Made by a program: the position numbers and the translations under genes
Shown here: piece after piece, positions 1-12,408 of the stretch
How the letters are laid out: every line of letters starts with the position of its first letter
How positions within the stretch are numbered: position 1 is the stretch's first letter
Notes under the pieces: model-generated
The model's database searches: none
The model's input: only the letters and a program-made list of their open reading frames with translations
What the model was told of the DNA's origin: nothing
DNA from: Aquilaria yunnanensis
Taxonomy: Eukaryota; Streptophyta; Magnoliopsida; Malvales; Thymelaeaceae
Direction: 5' to 3'
DNA: 64,000 bases
Assembly: GCA_039654915.1 (NCBI GenBank)
Contig: CM077600.1
Location: 74,657,992-74,721,991, forward strand

Positions 1-1144
1 ATAACCAAAATATAAGGCCAAGAAACCTATATCTGGGGCCAATTAACCTAAATCTGGGACCATGGAACCTAAAATTGGGACCAAGTCACCTAAATGTGTT
101 GTCGGTGTAATCTTAATGTGTGACCATGGTAGACTAAATGTGTGATGATGTAACCTAAATGTGCAACCAAATAACCTAAATCTAGGATTAACTAACCTAA
201 TTCTAGGGCCAACCAACTAAGATAAATCTGTGACCATGGAACCTAAAACTAGGACCAAGTGTCCTGATGCGTGACGAAGGTAACCTAAATGTGTGACTAT
301 ATAACCAAAATGTGTGACCAAATAACCTAAATATGGGACCAACTAGCTTAATCGGTGACCACAGAACCTAAAAATGGGACCAAGAAATGTAAATGTGTGA
401 CCACATAACCGAAATATGTAACCAAATAACCCAAATTTGGGGCCAACTATCCAAAATCTGGGACCAACAAACATCAATCTTGGACCATGGGACCTAAAAC
501 TGAGACCAAGTAACCTAAATGAGTGATCAGGGTAACCTAAATCTGTGACCAAAAAACCTAAATGTGTGACCAAATAACCAAAATCTTAAACCATTAAACC
601 TAAACATGGGGCCAACTAACTTAAATATAGGACCAACTAACTGAAATCCAAAACCATGGAACTTAGGATTGGGACCAAGTTACCTAAATGTGTGACAAGA
701 GGAACCTAAATTTGTGACTAAGGTAGTTGAAATATGTGCCCACATAATCTAAATTTATGAAAAGATAACCTAAAAGGAGGACCAAATAACCTAAATCTGG
801 GATGAGCTAACCTAAATTTCGGACTATGTAACCTAAAATTATGGCCAAGTAAACTAAATATGTATGACCAGGGTAAGCTAAATGGGTGACCAAATAAGCT
901 AAATTTGAGACCAGCTAACCTAAACATGAGACTAACTAACCCAAATTTGGGTCAACGGAATCTAAAACTGGAATGAAGTAACCTAAATGTGTGATCAAGA
1001 GAACTTGAATTTGTCGTAACATAACCTAAATGTGTTACCAAATAATCTAAATCTTGGACCAACCAACCTAAATTTGGGGTTAGCTAACCTAAATCTATGA
1101 CCGTGGAACTTAAAATTAGGACCAAGTGGCCCTAAATGTGTAAC
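1..1144. repeat. 21-bp minisatellite with higher-order repeats, left block
   Basis: Degenerate tandem array of about 21-bp units of the form GGGACCAANTAACCTAAATNT. Several unit classes recur in order: one with CCATGGAACC, one with CCAAGTAACC, one with CCAAGGTAACC, one with CCAAATAACC and one with CCAACTAACC. The CCATGG-class unit recurs near 60, 234, 359, 485, 654, 824, 953 and 1101, so the larger period is 6, 7 or 8 units. The left edge is outside the window. The block is the left half of an array split by the copia element at 1145-9466. Confidence 0.9.
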
Positions 1145-2561
1145 TATTAGTGCTGTGCCCAAAAGGCCAATCATGAGATGATTGTATTTTTGCACATTGA
1201 GTCATGATATTTTATTAAGGCATTAATTCATCAATTATGTTTGTTGTTTTTGTTTCAGTGTAACTTAACAAACATAATTGTAACCCTAGAATAATGATAT
1301 TCTCAAACATCCCTAGTCTAGTATTATTGTGGAGCGGGTTGCAATAATACATAACAACTAGTATATGTGGAGACTAATATGAGATATGTAGTCTGCATAT
1401 GGGTACAAGTTAGAGAACTTGTGTACTGGACCGACCCAGCATGAGAACACTACATGGATCGTTATATGAGTGTCATAAGTGATTCTCATAGTGATCATGG
1501 TATATGTAGTCCTTCGACCTAAGGTCATCAAGGTTCCTTACATGTGGGTCACATACTTTGGTATTTTCCTTTGTTGCTCGTAACTGAGTGAACTTGAAGG
1601 AGGTCATTGGGTATGTCACATATCATGCGGAGGGATTTGTATGATCAAGATGGGATTTGTCCCTCCTATGTAATGAGAGTGATATCTTCGGGCCCCTTGA
1701 TAGAGTAAGACCTAGAAAAATGCATGGCCATGCTCGGATGAGTTGATATACGATATCAATGTCATCAGTTTAAGTTGGTTTACCCGGTAATCAAGAAACC
1801 AAAGATTGGGCTATACGAGAGTGACACATTCCATGTCTCGTGCTTAGTCTTGATATCTTTGACAAAGGGACAATGGCATATATCGGTGATGATCATAAAG
1901 GTTTAGTCGAATCATCGACAATCTTGTCACTTGGGTAGCAATGATGTGTTGCTAGACACCGCTCATTGCTTATGATCATAAATGTGATTTATGATCATTG
2001 CCAACGTGGTAAGAGCCTATTGGGTCACACACATAGAGCTATTTGGATCATTAGAGTGCATGGGCTAATAATTTGGGTTTTGGTTTCACAATAATTTCAT
2101 ATTAATAATGGGCCCAATAGTTGAGCCATTATTAAGCCCGAAATTAAAGCCTAATTGGATTAGGGCTTTGAAACCCATTAGGCCTGGAAGTTGAGTCTAC
2201 TATAAGTACAACTTATAGTGAGAAATTCACAGGTTTTGTTGCCCTAGCCTCCCAAAAGGATAGCTACACTCTTCTCTTGCAATTCCTTGGAGGACGCAAG
2301 CTAGCACTACGAGCGCAAGAGAAACATATCTGACGGGACGCGGTGGAAGCGTGGTGATCCCGAGAGGCTCGTGTGGATAGCATAGAGAGCTTGAACACGT
2401 CAACTGTTGAAGTTTTGTGATTCGACTCTACAGTTGAATGAGAGATCTCAACCGAAAATTAGGTATGAAAATTCTTGAACACCCGGTTTATCTCGTTTCA
2501 CTTGGATCCTGGAGGGTTTCGGTTAAATTCCGCTGCGCTGTTCGGCTCCCAAAACCCAATA
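1145..2561 (+). repeat. 5' LTR of the copia element
   Basis: Begins TATTAGTGCTGTGCCC and ends ACCCAATA. Sister copies in the window begin TGTTAGTG and end CAACA or CTAACA, so this copy has mutated termini. It pairs with 8050-9466 along its whole length. A weakened TATA-like box (TATAAGTA) lies at 2201-2208; the 3' LTR has TATAAATA in the same place. Confidence 0.95.
2201..2208 (+). promoter_or_regulatory. Candidate LTR TATA box, 5' LTR
   Basis: TATAAGTA sits about 360 bp before the LTR end, just upstream of the conserved segment that would hold the transcript start. The 3' LTR copy (9106-9113) and the solo LTR copies read TATAAATA in the same context. A promoter role is inferred from position and motif only. 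Confidence 0.45.
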
Positions 2562-2562
2562 G

Positions 2563-2574
2563 CGGTATCAGAGC
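2563..2574 (+). other. Primer-binding site (initiator Met tRNA type)
   Basis: CGGTATCAGAGC lies one base after the 5' LTR. It differs by one base from the standard plant copia primer site TGGTATCAGAGC, complementary to the 3' end of initiator methionine tRNA. It marks the LTR/internal boundary. Confidence 0.85.
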
Positions 2575-4090
2575 TACTAGTGAAACCTTAAATCGGGATT
2601 TAGTGTTGTATCGCATGGTGTTATGTGTTCGGTTGCTTTTCGGCCATGATTAATTAGGTTGATTCATGATACATGAAACCGGAACTCGTAATGAACATAT
2701 GACATATATGAAGAAACAACACTAATTGGTTAATGAGATTAACCCGAAATTGATAGGTATGAGATACCTATATGGATTAGGATTCTTGCAATAGTTGCAA
2801 AAACCCTAGCTTGGTTCGGATTCTGCCCATTTGGCACCAAAGGTAAGGTATTTTTGGTGGCTCGAATGGGGGAGTCTCAGGTGCCTACTTGCTCGAAATA
2901 CAAGATCTCAGGCTAAGCAATTGTAAGACAATTTTTTGTGCCGGGGGGCACTGCCCCTCTTGCAACCCCCCGCAAGGGCGGCCCCCCCTTGACCCCGTTC
3001 GCTGACCGGTCAGCGGAACCACCGCCCGCTGATCGGCCAGTGGGACCACCGTATGCGAAGCACCACATAAATAAAAACTGGTTAATCAACGCGCGTCAAT
3101 TGGCATGCATTTTTGTTGAATGAGATTTGACATGATATGCTGATTGGTGTTTGAAGCATGGTGCATGGTTATAGCCCATGATTGGTTGTACTTGTAAATA
3201 CGGCCTGCGAGTCGTGCCTTCTCTTGTTACTCTTATTGTACATTCTCTTCTCACCTTACTCCCCTCGAATGTAACTCGAGGTTTCTATTATTGATGTAAT
3301 GGTACATTATGGGATCATCCAAGGTGGTATGTCCAAGGAGGTGACAACAAAAGGGCAACCAAGACAAGAAGAGAAGGAGCTTGTGAAGACCCTTTTCTTT
3401 TCTTAGGCTTTTATGATATTCGTATTGGCTTGAGAATATCGCACAGTTTGGGCTATAACCATGTCACGTTTATTTTTTTGTAAGCATGAGATTCATGTTT
3501 TATATTTGTATGTGATGCATGTATAAGACAACCGGAGATAACAAATTGGTGAGATCAAAAGAAAAATCCCCCAAGCAAATATTAAGTCATTAAATGTGAT
3601 GCCTTCCAAATGTTGGCACTTGTCAAGACTTTGATCAACATTAGGTGGGTTTGCCAAAGCAAAGCACCTATGTTCATCTTGGTAAAGCGCGATGGGATAA
3701 TAGTTATATCCAAACTGCTAACTTTGGGTTCGACTTAACTAAGCCATCCTAATAGGATTAGGGACTTAGAGGCATAGAGTTGGGCTTAAGTTCATGAGAT
3801 GAGCTTGGACAAGTGTTGTTCACCCAACTATCCAAGAGTTGCATGGGATGCATTAGCAAGGAGTTGCCTACCTAAATAGCTGTAACTTGAGAGAAAAGCC
3901 AAAGCTGACTCAGGTTGTGGTCAAATATGGACCTTGGCCCACTAGAATACCTTAGCACCGAGGTGTTCCAAAATAATATCGAGGGTTATTATTTTGAGGA
4001 AAATAGTGGGAGTATCATTTAATAAAAGTCCTTATTAAATGAATTAAAATACATGACTCTTACACTGCATATTTACTGTTGTAGATAACC
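2575..4090 (+). other. Copia untranslated leader with GC-rich palindromic repeat
   Basis: About 1.5 kb between the primer site and the gag start. Most is AT-rich with no convincing ORF. The exception is a GC-rich patch at about 2938-3055 with the near-palindrome GGGGCACTGCCCC. Two tandem 26-27 bp copies (3000-3026 and 3027-3052) follow. The first carries the perfect 16-bp palindrome CGCTGACCGGTCAGCG and the second a degenerate version. The short reading frame over this patch (2938-3123) shows no family resemblance and I do not call it a gene. Confidence 0.75.
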
Positions 4091-7000
4091 ATGGCGCAAA
4101 ACACAGCGACACTTTCGTTGCGATAGATCCTTGAGAAGGAAAAACTGAATGGGACCAACTTTCTCAAATGGTACCGAAACTTAAGGATAGTCCTCAAGCA
4201 AGAGAGAAAGGCTTATGTCCTAGAGCAGCCCATTTTGAATGAGCCTGCTGCCTCTGCTCCAAGAGCTGAAAGGGTTGCTCACAAGAGGCATTCTGATGAT
4301 GCTTTGGATGTTGCATGCCGCATGCTTATTACCATGGAGTATGAGCTTCAGAAGCAACATGAGAACATGGGGACGTTCGATATGATCGAACATCTCAAAA
4401 TGCTTTCCCAAGAGCAAGCTAGGCATTAGAGGTTTGAGACCTCTAAGGCATTGTTTTAGTGTAAGATGTCTGAGGGAAGTCCCGTGGGTCCTTATGTGCT
4501 CAAAATGATTGGGTACAATGAGAATCTTGAGAATTTGGGATTTGCTCTTCAGAAATAGTTGGCTATTGATGTAGTCTTGCAATCGTTGCCTGAAAGCTAC
4601 AGCCAGTTCGTCATGAACTATAACATGAATGACCTAGACAAGTCCCTCCCTGAATTGCTCAACGTGTTGAGAACTGCTAAGCAAAACCTTAAGAAGGCTA
4701 AGCCCATTTTGATGGTTCAAAAGGGCAAGGGAAAGGGAAAAGCCAACGAGAAGAAGGATAAAGCTAATGGAAAGTCCAATGCTAATTCTTCTTCAGCTGC
4801 ACTGAAGCCAAAGGGTGGTGTGGTAAAGGAAGGGGAGTGCTTCCATTGTAAGCAACCTGGACACTGGAAGCGCAACTGTAAGCTCTATCTTGAAGAACTT
4901 GCTAAGGAAAAGGGAAGTAAGACTTCCACTTTAGGTTTTTTTTTATAGAGGCTAACTTTTCTACTTCCTCATCTTGGGTATTGGATACCGGATGTGGATC
5001 TCACATTTGTGCAAATGTGCAGGATCTAAGTAGAAGTAGAAGATTGGCCCAAGGTGAAGTGGACCTACGTGTTAGAAATGGAGCAAGGGTTGTTGCCTTA
5101 GCCGTAGGGACTTATGTTCTCACTTTAGCTAGTGGATTAGTTTTAGAATTAGACAACTGCTACTTTGTGCCTACTGTTAGTATAAATTTGATTTCTGTTT
5201 CTTGTTTGGACAAGAAAGGTTTTTCATTTATAATAAAGGACAAATGTTGTTCTATTTATTAGAATGAAATCTTTTATGGTAGTGCTCAACTTAGCAATGG
5301 ATTGTATGTTCTAGACCTGGAAGATCCAATCTATAATGTGAATACCAAGAAAGTTAGATTAAATGATTCAAACCGGACCTATCTCTAGTACTGTCGCTTG
5401 GGCCATATAAATGAGACCCGCATATCCAAGCTCCATAAGGATGGACTTTTGGACTCATTTGATTTTGAATCATATGAGACAAGTGAGTCATGTTTGTTGG
5501 GCAAGATGGCCAAAGCCCCATTCACAGGGCAAAGTGAAAGGGCTAATGACTTACTAGGACTCATACATAGTGATGTATGTGGCCCTATGTCTACACAAGC
5601 TAGAGGAGGTTTCCAATACTTCATTACTTTCACTGATGACTTCAGCAGATATGGCTATGTGTATCTTATAAGACACAAGTCAGAATCCTTTGAAAAGTTC
5701 AAAGAATTCAAGAATGAAGTAGAGAATCAACTCGGGAAGAGTATCAAAGTGCTTTAATCAGATCGAGGTGGAGAGTACTTGGATCGAGAATTCCTTGACT
5801 ATCTGAAGGAGTGGTATAGTATCACAACTCACTCCACCAGGTACACCTCAATGGAATGGTGGATCTGAAAGGAAAAATCAAACTCTGTTAGACATGGTTC
5901 ACTCTATGATGAGTCAAGCTGACCTTCCAAACTCCTTTTGGGGACATGCTCTAGAGACAGCCGCTTTTACACTAAACCAAGTTCCATCTAAATAGGTTCA
6001 AAAGACACCATATGAGATATGGAGTGGGAGGTGTCCCAATTTGTCTTTTATGAAGATTTGGGCTGTGACGCTTATGTGAAACATCAATCCTCTGACAAAC
6101 TAGGGCCCAAATCTCAAAAATGCCTTTTTGTTGGGTTTCTTAAAGAAACAAAGGGTTACTCTTTCTACAATCCTTCTGACCAAAAAGTGTTTGTTGCTCG
6201 AACTGGTGTCTTTTTAGAGGAAGAGTTTATCTCTAAAGAAACTAGTGGGAGGAAAGTAGAACTTGAAGAAATTCAAGAACAACAAGGAGACATCGAACCT
6301 GAAATGGAACCTGAACAGACACCATAGGATGTTGTGGTTCAAGAGTCTGTTCCTGTAGCACAGAGCCCACGTAGGTCTAGTAGGATTCGGCGTGAGCCTG
6401 AGAGATATGGATTTCTCATGACTCACACTGGTGATGTGATACTCATGGATCAGGATGAGCCCACAACCTACCAACAAGCTATGTCGGGGCCTAACTCTGA
6501 GAAGTGGCTAGTGGCCATGAAATCCGAGATGGAATCCATGTATGAAAACCAAGTATGGACTTTGGTTAACTCACCTGAAGGGGTAAAACCCATAGGGTGC
6601 AAATGGGTTTTTAAGAAGAAAACTGACATGGATGCTAATGTGATTACCTTTAAGGGACGATTGGTTGCAAAAGGTTTCAAGCAAATTCATGGTATTGACT
6701 ATGATGAAACTTTTTCACCAGTTGCTATGCTTAAATCCATCCGAATTTTATTCGCTATTATTGCACACTATGATTATGAGATAGGGCAAATGGATGTCAA
6801 ACTGCATTCCTAAATGGAAAGCTACTTGAGGATGTGTACATGACACAACCTGAGGGTTTTGTCACTCCTGAGAATGCCAATAAAGTATGCAAGTTGCAAA
6901 GGTCCATTTGGACTGAAGCAAGCTTCTCGAAGTTGGAATCTTTGTTTTGATGAAGCAATCAAAGAGTTTGGTTTTATCAAAAATGAAGATGACTCTTGTG

Positions 7001-8055
7001 TCTACAAGAAGGTTAGTGGGAGCGCTATTGTCTTCTTGGTGTTGTATGTAGATGACATACTACTCATCGGGAATGACATTCCTGAACTACAGTCTGTGAA
7101 GACTTGGCTGGGGAAATGTTTCTCTATGAAGGACTTGGGTGAAGCAGCTTATGTGTTAGGCATCAGAATCTATAGAGATAGATTTAGAAAGCTTCTTGCC
7201 CTAAGTCAAAGTACATACATTGACAAGATGCCAAAGAGGTTTAGAATGCAAGATTCCAAGAAAGGATTCTTGCCCATGTCACATGGTATAACTCTTTCTA
7301 GATCTCAATGTCTGAGTACACCCGAGGAGAGAGAGCGCATGAGTAAGATTCCATATGCTTTAGCAATTGGTTCTATCTTGTATGCCATGATATGTACTCG
7401 TCCTGATGTCTCATATGCCTTAAGCAAGACAAGTAGGTACCAATCGAACCCCGGTGGGAGTCACTGGACAGCTGTTAAGAACATCCTTAAGTACTTACGA
7501 AGGACTAAGGATGCATTCTTGGTCTTTGGAGGTGAAGATGAGCTCGTTGTAAAGGGTTACACCGATGCAAGCTTCCAATCCGATAAGGATGATTTTAGAT
7601 CGAAATCTGGTTATGTGTTTTGTATTGCTGGTGGTGTTGTGAGCTGCAAGAGTTCAAAGCAAGAGACAGTAGCTGACTCTACAACAGAATCTGAGTACAT
7701 TGCCACCTCTGATGCTACGAAAGAGGCAGTTTGGATCAAGAAGTTCATCACTGAACTTGGAGTGGTTCCAAGCATTGCCGACCCGATAGAGCTCTATTGT
7801 GACAACAATGGAGCAATCGCACAAGCTAAGGAACCTCGATCGCACCAGCAATCCAAACACATACTCCAACGCTATCATCTTATCAGGGAGATCATCGAGA
7901 GGGGTGATGTAAGGATATGCAGGACTTCGACAGACAGCAACATTGCTAATCCACTGACAAAGCCCCTTACGCAGCAGAAGCATGATAGCCATTCTAGGTC
8001 CATCGGTATTAGATACATGGATGATTGGCTTTTAGTGCAAGTGGGAGATTATTAG
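4091..8055 (+). pseudogene. Copia gag-pol polyprotein, multiply broken
   Basis: The start at 4091 (ATGGCGCAAAAC) opens a Gag that hits a stop about 11 codons in. Gag continues to a zinc knuckle CFHCKQPGHWKRNC near 4839-4880. A T-run near 4937-4946 carries an indel that shifts the frame. Next come protease (DTGCGSHIC, about 4984), the pre-integrase zinc region around 5390-5510 with a TAG and a lost histidine, and the integrase core (about 5530-6000, DVCGPM, FTDDFSRYG). Reverse transcriptase (YVDDILLIGN near 7045) and RNase H (TESEYIATSD, near 7690) complete pol. In-frame stops occur near 4428, 4456, 4556, 5260, 5388, 5756, 5995 and 6327. A one-base loss near 6797 and a two-base loss near 6911 offset each other. 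The RT/RNase H part from 6859 to 8055 is a single open frame of 398 codons. Confidence 0.93.
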
Positions 8056-9466
8056 TGTTGTGCCCAAAAGCCAATCATGAGATGATTGTATTTTTTGCAC
8101 ATTGAGTCATGATATTTTATTAAGGCATTAATCAAACAATTATGTTTGTTGTTTTTGTTTCTGCGTAACTTAACAAACATAATTGTAACCCTAGAATAAT
8201 GATATTCTCAAATATCCCTAGTCTAGTATTATTGTGGAACGGGTTGCAGTAATACATAATGACTATCATATGTGGAGACTAATATGAGATATGTAGTCTG
8301 CATATGGGTACAAGTTAGAGAACTTGTGTACTGGACTGACCCACCATGAGAACACTGCATGGATCATTATATGAATGTCATAAGTGATTCTCATAGTGAT
8401 CATGGTATATGTAGTCCTTCGACCTAAGGTCATCAAGGTTCCCTACATATGAGTCACATACTTTGATACTTTCCTTTGTTGCTCGTAACTAAGTGAACTT
8501 GAAGGAGGTCATTGGGTATGTTACATATCATGCGGAGGGATTTGTATGATCAAGATGGGATTTGTCCCTCCTATGTAACGGGAGTGATATCTTCGGGCCC
8601 CTTGATAGAGTAAGACCTAGAAAAATGCATGGCCATGCTCGGATGAGTTGATATACGATATTAATGTCATCAGTTTAACTTGGTCTACTCGGTAATCAAG
8701 AAACCAAAGATTGGGCTATATGAGAGTGACACATTCCATGTCTCGTGCTTAGTCTTGATATCTTTGACAAAGGGACAATGGCATATATCGGTGATGATCA
8801 TAAAGGTTTAGTCGAATCATCGACAATCTTGTCACTTGGGTAGCAATGATGTGTTGCTAGACACCGCTCATTGCTTATGTCATAAATGTGATTTATGATC
8901 ATTGCCAACGTGGTAAGAGCCAATTGGGTCGCACACATAGAGCTATTTGGATCATTAGTGTGCATGGGCTAATAATTTGGGTTTTGGTTTCACAATAATT
9001 TCATATTAATAATGGGCCCAATAGTTGAGCCATTATTAAGCCCGAAATTAAAACCTAATTGGATTAGGGATTTGAAACCCATTAGGCCTGGAAGTTGAGT
9101 CTCACTATAAATACAACTTCTAGTAAGAAATTCACAGGTCTCCTTGCCCTAGCCTCCCAAAAGGACAGCCGCACTCTTCTCTTGCAATTCCTTGGAGGAC
9201 GCAAGCTAGCATTGCGAGCGCAAGAGAAACGTATCTGCCAGGATGCGGTGGAAGCGTGGTGATCCCGAGAGGCTCGTATGGATACCATAGAGAGCTTGAA
9301 CACATCAACTATTTAAGTTTTGTGATTCGACTCTACAGTTGAGTGAGAGATCTCTACCAAAAATTAGATATGAAAATTTTCGAACACCCGGTTTACCCCG
9401 TTTCACTTGGATCCTGGAGGGTTTCGATTAAATTCCGTTGCGTTGTTTGGCTCCCGAAACCCAACA
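8050..9466 (+). repeat. 3' LTR of the copia element
   Basis: Begins TATTAGTGTTGTGCCC directly after the polypurine tract and ends CCCAACA. It has the same length as the 5' LTR, with scattered substitutions and small indels. TATAAATA lies at 9106-9113. An antisense 73-codon frame at 9082-9303 is also open in solo LTRs elsewhere in the window; I treat it as incidental. Confidence 0.95.
9106..9113 (+). promoter_or_regulatory. Candidate LTR TATA box, 3' LTR
   Basis: TATAAATA within CACTATAAATACAAC. The same box is present in the solo LTRs at 21395-22811 and 47466-48881 (as TATTTATAG on the plus strand). In a 3' LTR such a box could start transcripts into the downstream minisatellite. Activity is not shown by sequence. 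Confidence 0.5.
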
Positions 9467-10005
9467 ATAACCAGGGCAAATTAAATGTGTAAGACATAAC
9501 CTAAATCTGGGACCAAATAACCTAAATCTGGGACCAACTAACCTAAATCTAGGAACAACTAATCTAAATTTGGGACCATGGAACCAAAACCTGGGACCAA
9601 GTAACCTAAATGTGTGACCAGCATAACTTAAATATCAAACCACATAACCTAAATATGTGACCAAATAATGTAAATCTGGGACCATGGAACCTAAAACTAT
9701 GACAAAGTAACCCACATATGCGACCTAGGTAACCTAAATATGAGACCACATAACCTAAATATGTGATCAAGCAACCTAAATCTAGGACCAACTAACCTAC
9801 ATCCATGAACAAGGAACCTAGAACTAGTACCAGGCAACCTAGATGTATGACCAAGGTAACCTAAATATGTGGCCAAGTAGCCTAAATCCTGAACCAATTA
9901 ACCTAAATCTCTGGCCAACTAACCTAGGTGATTAAACCTAAAATTGGGACCAAGTAACCTAAATGTGTGATTAAGGTAACCAAAATATGTGATAATCTGG
10001 TACCA
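9467..10005. repeat. 21-bp minisatellite, right block
   Basis: Continuation of the array at 1-1144 beyond the copia insertion, with the same unit classes (CCATGGAACC near 9576 and 9682, CCAAGTAACC, CCAAATAACC). The array fades at about 10005 into unrelated AT-rich sequence. Open minus-strand frames here (9606-9791, 9697-9897) exist because 21 is a multiple of three. Confidence 0.88.
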
Positions 10006-12408
10006 ACAACCGTTCCTCTCATACAAATTAAATTTAAAAACCAAAACTATATATCCACAATCAAAACTTCATATATGCTGTATTACAGGGGAACAGATTT
10101 TATTTACCAGTTTCACCAACGATAACCCCAAAAAATCTTCACTAATATCCTTTTATATTCAATTGTAAAATTTTTCACTAAAACCATTTTTTATTCAACT
10201 ATAAAATTCTAGCAGCATATAAATATAAGCTAAATAATTATTGAACAAAAAAAAAAATAGTATACCAAATTTTAGGCACCAAAATAATTCCATCATCATA
10301 AATTTAACAGTTTTATTTACCTTTCTTCCATCATTTTCTCCTTAATTTCCCTACTTTCCTACTCAAATCACCTTGTATTTTCCTATTTTCTTGCCCAAAA
10401 TCACACCCTCTGACCTGTAACATGCAAGTCCTAAACCTGCCAAAATTAATGAATGGCTTTAGTTCTATTTTACTATTTGTTTATCCTTGGTTTATAAGAG
10501 TTGGTTGGTTAACTCACTGAAAGGGGTCCAATGATTAGAAAATGTTCTTGCACTCCTGTTCTTCTGGTGAGTAGTGACCAATAGAACAAAACCAAAAACT
10601 CTGCATCTCTAATTTGTTTCTTTAAATTTTGACAAAAAAACTTCAGAAAATATCATATTTTATTCAAAATCTATGTTAAATCCCTTAGTCGAATTCTTAG
10701 TATTCTTAGAAAATATCTTATAGTCTCTATATTCTTATTAATAAAAGTCTATTGATGAAAAAAAAACCACCCTAAGTAGAACTATAAATTCTCATATAAT
10801 ATTTGATAAAATTAAGTCTAGCATAAGATGTGTGGAACAAATATCCTATACAAGCCTCATGATTTCATGTATTTCAATTTGTCTCAATGAGGACAAGAAT
10901 CACTATTTCTATTATTAGAGCTTAATTAAACTTGTTTAGTATTAAGAGAAAATTTTTGTTGTTTGTGGCAAGTTCTTCCTCATAGAAGATTGAATTGATG
11001 ATACAAATTCTTCTATCTTCTTGTTTTTGTACTTGATAAATTTTTTCTTTTGGTACACTTTTTTCCCCAACTCAATAGTTATTGAAAGTTGTTGGAAATG
11101 CTCAATTAGACTTTTATTCGAGAAACATAATATAAAATGATTAGTCTGTTGCGTGACATTAAGTCTTCTTGGTGCTTGCATTAGTATATCAATTATGATT
11201 TATTTATCAGATCAGAGTACTCATTTTAAATGTAAATTTAGTGATCAGAAATTGATGGCCAAAATATGAAGTGACCAACCAGATCAAGCAAATAGGCCCC
11301 GAGGCTTAATGCAATAAAAACTTGGATACTTTCACTCAAAGACTTTATTAGAGCCTTAGGCTATGTGCCCAGGGAAACTCTCCAATGGTCAAGTTAGCTT
11401 TTCATAAAAGGATAGAGAAAGCTAGAATATTAGGGTTCCAAATAGTGAAGTATACCCTACAGAAACTATGTGGCTCCCTCTTTTATAGTGCTTATGTTGG
11501 GATCATGTAGGAGAAAAAGACTCATCAAGATGGGATTGCCTTCCTAGTTAGAGTTTTCTTCCTTTTTATTATAGGCATGGGCTTCTAGGCTACGTAAGCA
11601 GCCTGTATGCATGGGCCTTATTAGATTGGTTAGGCTACCCATGTGGTATCTTAAAATATAGGTATTATCATATACTTTATTCATAGTGCTAATAATCTCT
11701 TTATTAAATTAAAGGAAAATTTTCTATCATCCAAAGATTTGTTGTCTATCACTTAGATCTAACTGATGTTTTGTTTTCTTCCACAGTTCCAATAGTTAGA
11801 CTTTTGAATCTTTATATAGCATTATTCAGCCTCATTTATTATTATTTGTAACTTTTGTATATTTGAAGTTTTTGCTACTCAATAAAAAAAAGTCCTGGAT
11901 ATGCCCCTATTGCTTGGAATATTAGAAGATTACATGCAAGCTCATGAGACCAAAGATACATGCAGCATTTTTACAAAGAAAAAGTTAAATTATACTCATT
12001 TCATCCCATATTTTTTGTAAAACTTTTCTTTTTAGGCTATCCTAAAATTTTTTGCACAATTTCATCTTTTAGAAAGTTTTATCAACACAAATAACATTTA
12101 TGTCATTGAATATTGTTGCACCAAAATGATAACAAAGGAGAGGTGATAATCAACAGGTTGGAGACCGGATGAGACGTGGGATTGGATGGCAACAGACTGC
12201 AAGCGATCAACGACAATTGGTGATAGGCAATCAGAGGCAATAGGCAATTGGATGAAGAGGCAACATGTGATGGATGATCAATGAGATCAAGATCGGATTG
12301 AGGGAAATGGCAAATGAATGAGGAACGAGGCGATAGATGTAGCTTGCAGGCGATAGATTGAGGCCGAAAAAAGAGAAAATTGATGATAGGATAAGGAATC
12401 AGGTAGGC
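10006..12408. other. AT-rich sequence, no gene or element called
   Basis: About 2.4 kb of AT-rich DNA. A minus-strand frame of 79 codons at 10942-11181 has low complexity and no family I recognise. The last 280 bp (about 12125-12400) are purine-rich with repeated GGCAAT and GGCGAT words. I see no paired termini. Confidence 0.5.

Larger units (their letters stand above)
1145..9466 (+). mobile_element. Full-length Ty1/copia retrotransposon, coding-dead
   Basis: Complete two-LTR element of about 8.3 kb. It has a 5' LTR (1145-2561), primer site, GC-rich leader, gag-pol (4091-8055), polypurine tract (GTGGGAGAT just before 8050) and 3' LTR (8050-9466). Both LTRs are 1417 bp by my count and differ at scattered positions. 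The flanks GTAAC (1140-1144) and ATAAC (9467-9471) are a 4/5 target-site duplication, and minisatellite continues on both sides, so the insertion site is clear. Domain order protease, integrase, RT, RNase H identifies copia. Lineage is not assigned. Many stop codons and indels mean it cannot make its own proteins. Confidence 0.95.

Noticed and set aside
1..1144. Possible CRISPR-like array
   Set aside because: Units are contiguous without unique spacers, and the window is plant nuclear DNA.
343..1195. Minus-strand frames of 66-76 codons with repeated FRL.GP.F heptads
   Set aside because: They are translations of the 21-bp minisatellite; 21 is a multiple of three so frames stay open by construction. 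No start context, conservation or domain.
2938..3123. 61-codon frame with proline-rich text in the copia leader
   Set aside because: Arises from the GC-rich palindromic patch; no family resemblance and not in the position of a known copia gene.
9082..9303. 73-codon antisense frame found again at 21558-21779 and 47629-47850
   Set aside because: All three lie at the same place in copies of one LTR; similarity is explained by shared ancestry, and older LTR copies do not keep the frame intact.
10942..11181. 79-codon minus-strand frame
   Set aside because: Low-complexity K/S/F-rich text, no recognised family, no element ends nearby.
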